Notes: generated from the sequence alone by a model not told the origin. A DNA stretch of 64,000 nucleotides from Vitellaria paradoxa (GCA_019916065.1 CM034236.1:11935167-11999166); one strand, 5' to 3'. Shown: positions 31,506 through 43,693, numbered from the stretch's first letter. Numbers and translations are program-made.

Positions 31506-34500
31506 ATGGTTGATTTGAAGACATTTGAGTTACATCATGGTAGGTTATTTTGAGGAGACTCCGCAATGGACCATCTACAGAGAGGGCACAGTTGAGTATT
31601 TAGAGAGCTTTGATATAAATCTTTTGAGTTTTATTGGTTTGTAGTCTTTGTTTTTGGATAGAGGACATCTACGTACTAGTAAGATGTATTATAGGATACC
31701 TAGAATGAAATTGACTAAGGGGTTAAGAGAGATTTCATCTGATAGGGATATTTTAGCAATGTGTAGTTGTTATCACGCTTTAATTGTTATGTTAATTTAC
31801 AATGTAAAGCATCTTAAGCCATTACAGGTTGTGTTGTAGGATAGTGCAACCTTGAAAGGGTTGGCACCCTTGGCCAAAGAAGGCCCCAAGCCAGCTGTTG
31901 AGAGTGAAGTAGAAAGTAAAGTGGAGAATGTGGGGACTCATGTAGCTGAGGGGATTTCTTTAGTTGATGGGAGTCGTGTGAATGAGGGGGCAAATTTTTG
32001 TGAGAAGAATAATGTGACTCTTGCTTAATTAGGACCACAGTAACAGGCTGAGGACGTGTCCTGGACAGGAAGAAGAGTAGTACTTTGACCCTAGCACAGA
32101 TAATGAATTGAACTCCCTCAAGGGCTCAAATGGTGAAGAGGATAGATGTCTATCTTCCGAGTTTCAATGAGGATGTTGACATGGCCAACCCATACTTAAA
32201 GTTGGCATGAGATTTAAAAATATTTATGTGTATAGGAAGGCATTGAGAGAGTGGTAGGTGGGACAAGGCTATGACCTAAAGTTCGTGAAAAACAAAGCTA
32301 TGAGAGTGACAGCCATTTATAAGATGAAGTGTAGGTTTTGTATATATACTTCACCTATGCAAGGTGAGAGAACATTTCAAATCAAGTCACTACAGTCAAA
32401 ACACAATTACAAGAAGGTCTTACAATAACTATCATTGTAAACTCTAGATATCTCTCCAACAAGTATTTAGATAAGCTTAAGAATAATCCTGGAATCGGAA
32501 TTGAGGCTTTTAAGAATAAGGTTAAGAGGGATTTGGCTGTTGATGTAAGTAAATATCAAGTGTACAGCGCTAAGAGAAAGGCGAAAGAGACAATTGAGGG
32601 GACATTAAGCAATGGTATATTAGGCTCAGAGATTATGCAGCCACTGTTAGGCTGCATAATCCACGTACATAGATTAAGATCATGACTGAGAGACCAAGTG
32701 TTGAGTTACCTCCCACTTTTTCTAGGATTTATGTCAGATACCATGCCCAGTTGTGTGGGTTCTTAAATGGCTGCAGGCCTATAATTGGGCTGGATGGATG
32801 CTTTTTGAAAAGGGTTTATGAGGGGTAACTACTTAGTGCAGTTGGTAGAGATGGAAATGAGAATATGCTTCCTACTTGCAATCACTGTTGTTGAGGCCGA
32901 GAATAAAGAGTCATGGAGTTGGTATTTAGAATTACTTCTTGATGATATTGGTGGTGTTGAGAATATGGGTTGGTGCTTTATATCAGATAGACAGAAGGGG
33001 CTGGAGACCATATTTGCAAAGTTAATGCCTAATAGTAACCATAGGTTTTGTTTGAGGCACATATATGCAAATTAATCAAAAAAATTCAAAGGCGATAAGT
33101 TAAAAGATTGTCTTTGGAAGGCAGCATCTACAGGAATTGTGAGTGAGTTTCAGAGGCACATGAAGGAGATGATTGGCATGGACAAAGAGGCATATGAGTG
33201 GTTGTAAAAGATTGATGCCAAACTATGGACAAAGTCCTATTTTAACACAAGGTGCAAGTCCGACATCCTTTTCAACAATATGAATGAGTCTTTTAATAGC
33301 TATATCTTAGAGGCTAGGGAGAAGCCCATTATCAGTATGCTAGAATAGATTAGGAGAAAGTTGATGAGCAGGTTTCAAGTCAAGAGATAAAGGATGGAAA
33401 AAATATAATGGGGACTTATGTCCTCAAATTCAAGAGAGATTGGAGAGAAATAAAGTGGCTGCGAGAAATTGTTTCCCATTTTTTGCTGGTGAATTGAAAT
33501 TTGAGGTTGATTGCATGAGCACAGCGTACACTGTTGATTTGGGTGGGATGACATGTGGATGTAGTATGTGGGACTTCACAGGTATACCATGTAAGCACAT
33601 TAGCAATGCCATTTACATGCATAAGCAAACTTTAGAGGAGTTTGTTCATATATGCTATTGAAAGGAGATATACTTGAACACCTATATATGCATGATTAAT
33701 CCCTGGGGAGCATGATTGGTGTAAAACTGGGATGGAGCTGATCTCCCCTTCTTATGTGAGGAAACAGGCTAGCAGACTACGCAAGATGAAGAGAAGAGAT
33801 CTGGATGAACCAATAAATTCATATAAAGTGTCGAGAAAGCATAGATTTATGGTCTGTACACGTTGTCTGTCTAAAGGCCATAATATTAGGTACTGTAAGA
33901 ATGGTCCACAGCAAAAGTCAAAGTTGAAGAAAAAACAAGCAGCAAGAGGGACTGAGCAGATGAACTGCATCTTGATCGATTTTTAATTTTGTTTTTTGTA
34001 AAATGTGTTAATAAATTTCATTATGCATTTAATTTGATGTCATTTGTTTTGTTGTGTTGATCCTCAAGTGCCACAGACTGATCCTCAAGTGCCAATATAT
34101 TCCCAGACACAGAATGCTCATCAGGTGTCGTCCTACATCAAGAAGGTTTGAACAAGTATCCCAAAGTTTTTGAAAACTGTCTTTCTCATAGCTGTTACTA
34201 AATGACTGTTAGTTAGTAGTCTGTTTCTAATTTATTTTCAATTGGTGCAAAACTGTGATTTGTTGTTGTAGAGCTAGGTTACTAGTGGACAAATATTAGT
34301 GAGCAATGACTCTCAGACACAAATGATTACTACTCAGGCACTAAATATGTTTTCAATTTGCTTAGAAATATGTTTTCATCATTTTGGTCTATTTATAATT
34401 TCATTGTGAAACTATTATGTGTTTCTGTTTTTGTTAATGATCTGCTTGTTTTAAATTGTTTGTGAAACTACTTTTGAAACTCTTCAGTAATCTGTTTATG

Positions 34501-34881
34501 ATGAGGAGATTTTTTTTTTTTGGTCTGTTTGTAATCTATTATTCTAAAAATGTATTAATTTTGAAAACTGAAAAACGTTTGTTTTCTGGGATGCTTAGGT
34601 TGGCAGTGCCATAGACACAGCTCACTCCTCAGATGCCACCATCAATAATTGTATCTGCTTCCCAAGCTAGATCTTATTCACAGGTAGATAATTAGGAGTT
34701 GCTTGTTCATTATATTGTGTTTATTGTGTTTTCATTCATTTGAACTAAACGTTGTTTACTTTTGTAGTCAACTGAATTGCCGACTCATGGTTGGAAAAAG
34801 TATTCATTGAGGACAAGAGTAATAAGACCAATTGAACCAGTTCGAGGTAGGACTAATGGAAATGGAGATAGATTTGAGTAG
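31506..34881 (+). pseudogene. MuDR-type transposase, broken
   Basis: A MULE transposase remnant with many stops and frame changes. In order: an N-terminal acidic part (about 31650-32030), a DNA-binding-like part (SNKYLDKLKNNPGIGIEAFK, about 32457), the MULE catalytic domain with GLDGCFLKR (about 32788), LLAITVVEAENKESWSW (32870-32920) and the second catalytic Asp in ISDRQKGLETIF (about 32980-33015), then the SWIM zinc finger MTCGCSMWDFTGIPCKH (about 33548-33598) and a CX2CX4HX4C zinc knuckle CTRCLSKGHNIRYC (33855-33896). The last piece THGWKKYSLRTRVIRP ends at TAG 34879-34881. The segments at 32818-33075 and 33732-33986 remain open, so decay is moderate. The proposed start at 31506 follows an acceptor-like TTGCGTGTAG. 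Non-functional as it stands. Confidence 0.85.
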
Positions 34882-35860
34882 TCGATCAATTTAAGTTGAC
34901 TGTTTGTTGTTGGGCTGCTGACTCGTGGAGTTTTGTAAAGTTGCAGGTATTTTTGTGAAGAAGCTGATATTCTTTTGTAAAGGAAAAAATTGTTGTGTTC
35001 TTTTGTGCAGGTTGATATTCTTTTGTAAAGGAAAAAACTACTGTGTTAAACTATATTTTTGTAAAGGAATAAAAAAGATAGAATTATGGATAGAAAGGAT
35101 AGAATTTAGGTACCTTTGCTGCCCACAGTGTGCCCTACAGAATCTTTGTAATGATTGAAATAGTTCTATTCATATAATATTTGTTCAGTTTTTTTTTTTT
35201 TTGCAAATTGTTGGTTGTTGAAAGTTACCTAAATTTGGGTTATTTTGTGTTCATTTGGGCATTGCCTACTGATTTGCCAGTGACTGTTTTCTATTTTGTG
35301 TTACTTTTGGCATATTAAATGATGAAATGTAGGTTATAGGGTGAAATGTTAATTGTTGGTGGTATCAGTTGTTGGTGGTATGTTTTAAGCTCTTTTTTTT
35401 TTTTTTTGGCAATGAAGGCAATGTTCATGCTACCGGATAATGGCAAATTATTTGGTACCACTATTTTTTGGCAATGTAGGTTGGATTTGTTGTTGCCGAG
35501 GTAGTGCAGTGCAGTGCAGTGCAGTGTTGGTTGGGTTTGTTGTTGCCGGTTTGTTTTCATGTTCTGTTTGTTTGTTGCTGGGCAGTGGAGCAATGGGTGC
35601 TTAATTGCTGGTCACTTGGTGGCAATGAAACACAAAACACAAAATATATTAAAATAATGGCACCAAACACATTGGATTAAAAATAAGAAATAGGATTCTT
35701 TATTTATGATAACTCTGTATATCCATTACAATTGCAGTAGTTATCCACTACACTAATTTCACACTAAAAAGCACACAGTGTGTAAGTACTTAGCAACAAA
35801 ATTTGGATAAAAAATAAAATACACTACCATCACCAAAATATATTACTGTCTATCCTAATG
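34882..35860. other. MULE interior between the two ORF remnants
   Basis: No clear gene. A near-tandem GAAGCTGATATTCTTTTGTAA-like word is repeated at 34957-35030 (TTCTTTTGTAAAGGAAAAAA twice, 52 bp apart). A GCAGT pentanucleotide run lies at 35503-35526. TTGGTTGGGTTTGTTGTTGCC recurs around 35475 and 35528. Confidence 0.5.
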
Positions 35861-35869
35861 CTATTACTC

Positions 35870-36620
35870 TAGTTGTCGTTACTAAGGAAAATAGGTACAT
35901 TAGCAGTACCCTCTATCCCCATCCAAGTTCTAACCAAAGCATACTTATATATCCTTTTTCTCACATTATATTTCTTTACCTTTTTCTCCAATATCTCAAT
36001 TTTCTCCAAAAGTTTTGGAACTACCTCTTTTCCACACTCACATATTTGTGGGTCAATTCATCTAAAAAAATTACAAATTGCACTATCCTACAATTTCAAT
36101 AAATATCAATGGTTAAACATAAATGTTTGTATAAAAATCAGCCATCACAAATTCATTATATAACAATTGTTATATAACAAATATACCCACATATTTGAAA
36201 TCATTTTACTATAATAGGATTTTATCTAATAATTCATGCCTAAACTTATTGATGCTAATTTGCCTAATTTATCCATTACGAAAATTCAAAAATTCAAACC
36301 CAAAAATTCAAAAATTAAAAATTTCAAACCTAAGAATTCAAAAATTAAAAATTTCAAACCCAAAAAACTTACCGCTGATCTTTCATATCCTTAACAACCT
36401 AAAAATCTCCTACCCATGTTAGTTTCAGCCCATAATGTTTGTACGGGGAACCATTACACCGTAATAACATTTTTGTATAGAAAAGTTTGAACGAGAAGAT
36501 TGGGAAGAAGATGACATCCTCTTTCTTTTTATGTTGAATCTGTGACCTTCCTTTGCTATCATACAGCAGCTCGCAGCTCGCGATTGACACTTTTGGCCGA
36601 AGGAAGAACGGCCATAGAGA
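35870..36620 (-). pseudogene. Second MULE ORF remnant, antisense to the transposase
   Basis: On the minus strand at 36050 down to 35870 a frame reads CECGKEVVPKLLEKIEILEK, then KVKKYNVRKRIYKYALV and ends VPIFLSNDN. That is a CxC followed by a coiled coil and a short hydrophobic end, reminiscent of the small zinc-finger/coiled-coil proteins (GRF-type finger) often found next to plant MULE transposases. Upstream, at about 36400-36480, a piece reads RCNGSPYKHYGLKLTWVG, which might be the rest of the finger. Frames are broken and the link between the pieces is inference. Overlapping frames on the + strand (35873-36163, 36195-36422) are shadows. Confidence 0.5.
36280..36370. repeat. ~30-bp tandem repeat
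   Basis: The unit AAAAATTCAAAAATTAAAAA with a following TTTCAAACC occurs about two and a half times in a row inside the MULE. Confidence 0.75.
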
Positions 36621-36760
36621 ATTTCGAGCAGTCTCCCCCTCTTTTTTTTTTTTTTTTTTTTGAGTCCTTAAAGGTAGTTTAGTCATTTTAAATTGATATT
36701 TTCAGTCACCGTTTCAGACTGATATTCGTGTAAGCTACACACAGTTAAAACTCATGGATT

Positions 36761-36871
36761 TGTTTGTTGTTGCACTTTTATGCACAGTATAGAAGATATT
36801 AGTGCTCGTTTTTTAAGTTGGGGATAAAGTGCAAATGAGCCTAAGTATAGGGGGTGTAAAAGTAATTAACC
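36761..36871 (-). repeat. Right terminal inverted repeat of the MULE
   Basis: Reversed, this reads GGTTAATTACTTTTACACCC and follows the left repeat with scattered mismatches for about 110 bases. Confidence 0.9.
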
Positions 36872-36872
36872 C

Positions 36873-37405
36873 AAAAAAATTAGTTGATTTTGGTAAAATT
36901 TGACAAATCAAACATCTCTAATAATGCACTCTCTCATTTTTTAAATTATTATTTTCTTTTTGGTTTCTATCGCATCCACACCCTACTCAAAATAGGGATG
37001 TCAATAGGAACAGGTACACGAGGGTATCCGACTTGATTGAACCCGATAAAAACTCGTTGGGAAATATTCTAATGGGATTGGAACGAGTTTGGGATTGAAA
37101 TGTAATTCCCATACGAGTTTGGGATGTGTTTGGGATTTACTTGTAGGGTATCTGATACCCAATACCTGATACCCGTATATACTTATAAGTACCCGATACT
37201 TGATACCTGTATGGTATCTATTAAGTACCTGCTTAATAAAATAAAATAAAATAAAATATAAGTTTGAATATTTAAAATTTTATCCCTAAAATAAATTTTT
37301 GAAATTTTAAGTTAAGGTCATTTATGAAATTTCGCTAATTTTTAAATTCTTAGGTTAAGGTCATTTATGAAATTTCAGTGTTTCAATTAATTTAAAAGTT
37401 CTTTG

Positions 37406-37442
<37 letters not shown>

Positions 37443-38640
37443 TAACTTTTTTTTTTCAAGTTTAAATTGCCTCCACTTTATCTTTTATTAGACTTTTTTC
37501 ACTTTTTCCATGAAACAGTTTGAGTTGTTGGTATCTTTTTTTTTTGGTAGGTAGAGTTGTACCTATCTTGCTCAGATTTATGATTTGAATCTTTGATACT
37601 TTGTTGACAGCTGCTCTTAACTTTGTTGGGATAATTCTTTTGGACTTGTTTAATTTATGATTTGTTGTGTGTTATTTTTACATGTCATGAATTGCTCCAT
37701 ATGGAGTTTTAAAATCTTTTATAAACTATGATTCTTATGGTACTGTTTCAGGGGTATGCGCATGTTTATTTTGTACATTTATTTTTACTATTTAGAGTAT
37801 ATTTCTTTTAATTAAAAAAAAACTTAAAGATTCTTTGACTAATGAATTTGTTCAATTTAATAAATTTAACATTTTTGTCACTTACTATTTTTTTTTATTT
37901 TTGATCTTAAATTGGATATTTAACAAGTACTTAATAGGTAATTTGACTTATTAAACATAAACAGATTTCATAGGTTTGGGATGCATCTCGTAAGTTTAGG
38001 ACAGAATGGATTTGAAATTCCAAGTAAAAAAAGTAAATATGTTTAGAACGTTATTAATAAAAAAAATAAATAAATTTAATAATAAAATTGACTAATTAGA
38101 CAGATGTTTTACCCGTTTATATCCTAACTCACAATCGATTTTTTCCCTACTCAAATCTTGTACGAGATCTTCTGATATGGGAATCTTTGACAATAAATTA
38201 AAGCGGTAGAAAAAATTCAAAGAAGAAAGTTAATTTAGGTAAAATTTGATGAATCAAATATTTCTAATAATGCATACTCTTTTTTTTTAATCATATTATT
38301 TTTTAGTTTTTGGATCCATTTGGTTAACTAAATTTTGGTTAAAAAATATAATAAAAATAAAAAGATGTGACATAAATGTAATAGGTGTTAAAATTTAATT
38401 AAAAAAAATATAAAAAATAATTAAAAATTAATAAATTTTAATAAATATTTGTAAACTAAACAGGAGCTTTATCGCATCGACACCCTAACCTAAAATTGAT
38501 TTTCACCCTGTTCAAATCTTGCTCGAGATCTGACATGGAAATGCCTTACAATTAATTAAAGCGGTTTTTAAGTGCTGTTCGAGAACTGGCGTGGGAATCC
38601 CTTAAACTAAATTAAAGCGGTTTTCAAGTGCTGATTTCAA
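36873..38640. repeat. Old tandem array, right part, with a second insertion
   Basis: Array units continue at 36873-36994, 38115-38320 and 38460-38640, recognised by CACCCTACTCAAA, AATCTTGYWCGAGATCT and AATTAAAGCGGT. In the last unit the CGAGAWCTG...GGGAAT...TTAAAGCGGTTTT part is doubled (38524-38570 and 38578-38625). The segment 36995-38117 interrupts the array. It starts AGGGATGTCAATAGGAACAGG and holds GATACCCAATACCTGATACCC, a style seen in plant hAT-type MITE families. A TATATA run is at about 37411-37438. Confidence 0.65.
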
Positions 38641-38699
38641 TTAAAAAAATACAAAATTTGTGATAATTTAAGACACTTGGTAGCTTTTCCCAGACCCAC

Positions 38700-39053
38700 A
38701 CTCCCAAGAACTGATATCGCAAGTGACATGACATGGTGTGCGACCTCGTGCTGTGAGACAAAGGTACGGTGACTGTATCCACGAGGCCCGCGTGTTTTGC
38801 AATCACCTCTCTGGAATACAGCGACGCCTAGTGGTAGGTTTTTACGGTCTTAAGTTATGTTTAGGATGAGTTTGAAATCATAGAAAAGAGATATCCTAAG
38901 ATAAAATGATATAATATGTGACCTCGTGGTCTGATACAAAAGTGCGGTGACTGTATCCACGAGGCCCGCGTGTTATGTTATCACCTCTCTGGCATACACC
39001 GACGCTCTACTAGGTTTTTGCGGTCTTAGACTTATGTTTAGGGCGAGTTTAGA
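38700..39053. repeat. GC-richer tandem duplication, period 178 bp
   Basis: GACCTCGTG at 38742 and 38920, and CGGTGACTGTATCCACGAGG at 38767 and 38945, give a period of 178 bp. Both copies continue through GCCCGCGTGTT, ATCACCTCTCTGG and TTTTTRCGGTCTTA. The 30-base core around CCACGAGGCCCGCG is identical in both, while the spacers have diverged. Nothing coding is seen. Confidence 0.85.
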
Positions 39054-39054
39054 G

Positions 39055-39540
39055 TGATACAAAATGAAATAAAACGTAGTTTAAAAAAATTTTTTGCTTT
39101 TAGTGCATACATTTTAAATTGTATTTTTTTGAGGTGAATAGTAATATTCTTGTTCTGACGAATTAAATTTCCGTTTAAACAGATTCAAAATTTTAAGCAA
39201 TCATCACTTTTTTACACTATAATCCGTCTAAATGGACTGTAGAAACCATTTAGACGGAAGTTGGTAGTGCGAATCCGTTGGAACAGTTTCTATAATCCGT
39301 TGGAACGGTTTTTACAACCCACAAAAAAAGTCAAAATATATGTTATTCGGTAGTATGAGAGTCCATGGTAAGAATGGTGAAAAAATTTTTATTATTTGAT
39401 TAACTGAATTCTTATTATCGACTTTTTTTTGGAAAAGTATTGAATTTTGTTTGAATTTTGAAAAGGTGAAAATGTGTAAAAAATGTATAGAGATTTTCAA
39501 ATATTTTCACTAAAATTTGGTACGCCAAACGCACCCTTAG
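39055..39540. repeat. MITE-like repeat with strong short hairpin
   Basis: It contains a perfect 12-bp inverted repeat, CCGTCTAAATGG (39224-39235) and CCATTTAGACGG (39246-39257), with a 10-base loop. It is followed by two copies of AATCCGTTGGAAC(A/G)GTTT (about 39274 and 39296). It ends GCCAAACGCACCCTTAG. Relatives lie at 21100-21530, 44823-45190, 50650-51120 and 55375-55975. Confidence 0.6.
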
Positions 39541-42500
39541 TTTAAAAATAAAAATAAAAAAAATTACTCAATGTTTATTTATCTTTTTAATTTTTTAATT
39601 AACTTCCACTATTTGTCATTTTTATACTAATTTTTTTTTTTTTTTTTTTTTTACCATCTAAACACTATCTTATAAAGAATAAAAAAAATGTACATGTATA
39701 TCATATAACAAGTAGATTTGGAGTTGTATAAATTACTATAAATTTATAAAAGTTATAGTTTTATAATTCGTACTGTAAGGGAAAATTTTTAATTTTATAA
39801 GAATTTATAAAAGTTTGTGAGGATTAAAAAGGTTTCAAACATCCCAATGTAATATTTAATATAACAATAATATATAACATTTAAATGCAAAAATGAAGAA
39901 AAAAATATTTTCAAACACCATCAACGGTAATAAAATGATTCGTAGAATAATAAAAATAAAAGAACGCATGTCAATTCTGAAAATAAAATATAAATAATAA
40001 ATAAATAAAGTAACAAAGTGGGCTGCGCGTCGGATCACCAGTAATTTTTTTATTTTTTGCGAGACTGGTTGGCGTGAAAAGTTGATTTGCTTGCTTTGCA
40101 TAAGGTTATACGTATCAGACAAAATTAAGGATTGTTAGGAGCTCTAACTAATTTTAAAAAGATATTAAAAATTTTATTTTTTTAAATTTTAAAAAATTAT
40201 AATCATTTTAAAAATTATTAAAAGCGGTTGAAACAAATTATTATAATACGTTTCAATGGATTTTGGTAGGTTTTAAAAAAAAATGAAATATATTTATACC
40301 AAAAAATTCACAAAATTTCAAAAATTTTCAAAATTATTTTCTAAAATTTTATTACATCTCACTTTATATAATTTTTAATAAGTTTATATCAAATCAGACA
40401 TAGAAATATAACAACCATTTTAAAATAAATTTTTACACTCTAAATCCCCAAAATTTTCCCTTTTGTCAACTTTTTTTTTCTGTTTTTATTTTATTTTATT
40501 ATATTATATTTTTTTTTACATTCCCAACGGGCCTCTAAGTAATGAGTATTTGACAAAAATTTATAAAAATTTGTAAAATTTAAAGAAAGTTAGTAAAAAT
40601 AAATAAGAATTAAAAAAATTGATAAAAATTAATTTTTGTTGGATAAAAAATTAAAAAATTAACAAAAATTAATTTTGATGAAATTTAATCAACCAAACAC
40701 TGCCTACATCAACTCAACTCTACTTCTGTCCGGAGCAGTGGAAAATTCAGGTTAATTTATTGAAAAATAAATCAAATCAAATCAAATCATTTTTTAAATA
40801 TTTAAATTATATTTGTATTTTCAGTCAGTAATTTTGCCCTCGTCCATATCCCGCCCTTGTCCATGTCCTAAAACGCTTTGGCCCTCCCAACAGAAAACTC
40901 GAAATAGATTTCTCAAAATATGAACAGGCATTGACGGTAGCCTACGGCCTTTTCAACATTCCAAGGAGTCGTTTGATATATCTCTTTTAAACTCACTTTT
41001 TATTTTATCTTTTTTAAATAAAAAATAATTTAAAATATATTTAATCGCTTGTATTTTTAAAATTTAATAAAAAATAAAAAATAAATTTACACACGAAATA
41101 TAAAATAATAAAATGTCATTTTAAGTATTTTTAGTTAAAAATAAGAAAAATTTCAAAATACGAAAAATAAAAAATATCAAACCAAATACGTTTCTCATTT
41201 TTTTGTATTTTGAGATTTGTAATATATAAAATATATAAAATAAAAAATAAAAAACAAAAACAAAATAAAAATGCAAATCAAATGCGAGCTAACTTTTTTT
41301 TTTTAACTCCTTTACTCGATATAATTTAAAGCAAACAATTTAATATGAAAACCACGTTTTCCAACAGCGTTTTTTTTTTTTTTTTTTTTTTTTTCATTTT
41401 TACAATTTTTATTATTTACAAAAGTAAATTCTTGGACCTCTTCAATTTCGCTTCCAAAAATATTAACTTCATCATTTTTACTTGGAAGCTTTTGAAAGTC
41501 CAATTTTTTTATAATTTTTAGTCTTTTTTGTCAAAAGTTAATAATTAAAATTTTTGGTGTAATAATTTTTAATAATTTTTAACAACTTTTGAATTTTTAG
41601 TAAAATTTTTATAACTTAGTAATTTTTGACAATTTTTTATGTATTTGATAAAAATTTTGGTAACTTTTAAATTTAGAAATTATTATTACTGAGTAGAAAA
41701 TTGATAAAAATTAATAATTTACCGAACACTCAAGAAACAAAAATTGATAATTTTTTGCTAAAAGTTAGCCTTCAAATGATGCCTTGAAATTGACAGTAAG
41801 AAATAAAAATTTGTCAAGTAAAAAAAGTATTTATTTCAAAACAAATAATTTCTTTTAAAAATGTCACAAACTTAGGGCCTGTTTGGTGTAATAAAAAATA
41901 TCAAAAGGTTTTAAAAAACTCTATAATTATTTATCAAACTTTTTTTTACCTCCAACTATATAAATTTATATATACTTACAAATACCAACAAATTTTTATA
42001 AATTCCAATAAAATTGTTACAAATTTTAATAATTTTTCTACAAATTTCAATAAAATTTTTATAATTTTCTAAAAATTCTGACAAAAAATAAAAAAAAATT
42101 TCAAAATTTATTTTGTAATTTATAAATTACACTTCAAACGTTAAAAAATGATACAAATCACATTTTTATTGCAAATCCACTCCCGCAATCACCACCACAC
42201 CAAACACAACACCACCAACCCTCCCTTATAAGTACCATTTAAAAATATATCTTTGAAAAAATAAGATAATTTGTAAATTTATAATTTATATAATAAAATA
42301 AAATATAAATTAATTTTAAAAAATTTTAATTTTTTTTAGCGTGCCAGACGTAACCTTAAGGAACAATAAGAGAAGTTTGAGATTTCAATTTCTCGGGACA
42401 TAAGTGTCGAAAAGTTGATATGATAGATTTCGTCGAGTACAAGGTCCTGCGGGAAAGCGAACCGTTGTCGCCGCACAAGCACATACCTTTTTGCCATATG

Positions 42501-42835
42501 TATATGGATGGATTTATGCGACATCAATTAATTACGTGAAATCTTTTACTAAAATTAATTTGATAAAAATTTTTCCAGATGAGTCGGCCATTAAAATTCA
42601 CTTTCATTTGATAATTCACAGTTATTTTACAATAGGTTTAAAGTCATTTTTTGCTTATTGCAAAATATAAATAAGATTTTAATTTGTTTAAATATCATTG
42701 AGACTTATGTAGAAGTTAATTCTTTTATAATTTTTTTTACTTTGTATGATTTTTTTTTATCAAAATTGATTTTTTTTCAAAAACTGTAATTTGTAAGCAT
42801 GTTACTTCCATTAGCAAACAGAAAATAATAATAAT
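39541..42835. other. AT-rich intergenic DNA with several MITE-like repeats
   Basis: No gene. 40970-41290 resembles the 19648 MITE family, 41510-41790 the 23265 type, and 41875-42240 starts GGGCCTGTTTGGTGTAATA and ends CACCACACCAAACAC. 42350-42540 is less AT-rich (CGAACCGTTGTCGCCGCACAAG) with a 63-codon minus-strand frame that I do not recognise. Poly-T runs are at 39634-39652 and 41371-41394. Confidence 0.4.
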
Positions 42836-43540
42836 AATAATTTATATTTGCTTGGTAAAAATTATTCATTTGAATGAAAAATAAATAATTTTTTTATTTT
42901 TTCATTCAAACGGACATGATGTTCTTAATTTTTTTTAACTAACATGATTATCGGTACATTTGGCACACTATATTTTATTAAAAATTTTGAAAAATTTCTA
43001 AAAGTTATTACTTTTTTTTTACTGCACGAATTACAAATTCATAATTTATTTTATTTTATCTCATTTTATCTTACTTTTTATTATTCTAAACGTATCCTGA
43101 CACACTTAAAAATAATAATTTTAAAAAATAATTAAATTTTAGTAAAAAATATATAAGATGAAAAAAATTAAAAAAATAAATAATATCTATATATATATAT
43201 ATAACAATAATTTATATTTTCTTGGTAAAAATTATTCATTTGAATGAAAAATAAATTATTATTTTTTTCATTCACACGGACATGATTTTCTTAATTTTTT
43301 TAACTAACTAACGTTTGACACATTAAATTTTTTTGAAAATTTTTAAAAATTATTCACTTTTTATTTTACTGCACAAATTATGAATTCATAATTTATTTTA
43401 TTTTATCTTATTTTTTATTATTCTAAACATATCCTGACACGTTTACAAATAATAATTTTAAAAAATAATTAAAGTTTAGTAAAAAAATATATAAGTTGAA
43501 AAAAATTAAAAAAAATAATATATATATATATATATATTTT
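42836..43540. repeat. 370-bp tandem duplication in the CslG-type promoter
   Basis: ATTATTCATTTGAATGAAAA stands at 42861 and 43231, a period of 370 bp. Both copies continue through CATTCAAACGGACATGAT (43253-43275 has CATTCACACGG) and ACTGCACAAATTA, and each ends in an (AT)n run (43187-43202 and 43519-43538). The second copy ends about 70 bp upstream of the putative TATA box. The copies differ by small indels and roughly a tenth of positions. Confidence 0.8.
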
Positions 43541-43609
43541 GGTAGCTAATCGAAGCAATCAACGTAATAGTAATTAAAGAGCTGGCATGCGAATGAGAAC
43601 ACAGACAAC

Positions 43610-43617
43610 TATTTATA
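43610..43617 (+). promoter_or_regulatory. TATA box of the CslG-type gene
   Basis: TATTTATA with flank ACAACTATTTATAGGGAAG, 77-84 bp upstream of the ATG at 43694. This predicts a start near 43640-43650 and a 5' UTR of about 50 bases. Confidence 0.6.
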
Positions 43618-43693
43618 GGGAAGAGCCGAGCAGAAGGAGGAGGTACGTTCTTTCCTGTGTGCTCACAGAAGTCGTAAAGAAAAGAAAAAAAGA

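Larger units (their letters stand above)
30837..36871 (+). mobile_element. Mutator-like element (MULE), complete but degenerate
   Basis: Terminal inverted repeats of about 110 bp (30837-30948 and 36761-36871) bound 6.0 kb. They hold GGTTAATCACTTTTACACCCC, CTTAGGCCCATTTGCACTTT and GTGCATAACAGTGTAACAAC with few mismatches. A broken MuDR-type transposase gene lies on the + strand and a second ORF remnant on the minus strand. The element sits inside a unit of an older array: the array text before it (AGCAGTAGAAAAAATTAAA) and after it (TTAGTTGATTTTGGTAAAATT) joins up as in the uninterrupted unit at 38205-38245. The flanking A-rich 9-mers (all A on the left, AAAAAAATT on the right) fit a slightly diverged Mutator-type 9-bp target duplication. 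The right edge is uncertain by one base. Confidence 0.9.

Noticed and set aside
36195..36422. + strand ORFs near the right end of the MULE
   Set aside because: Low-complexity Asn/Lys/Ile products opposite the minus-strand ORF remnant.
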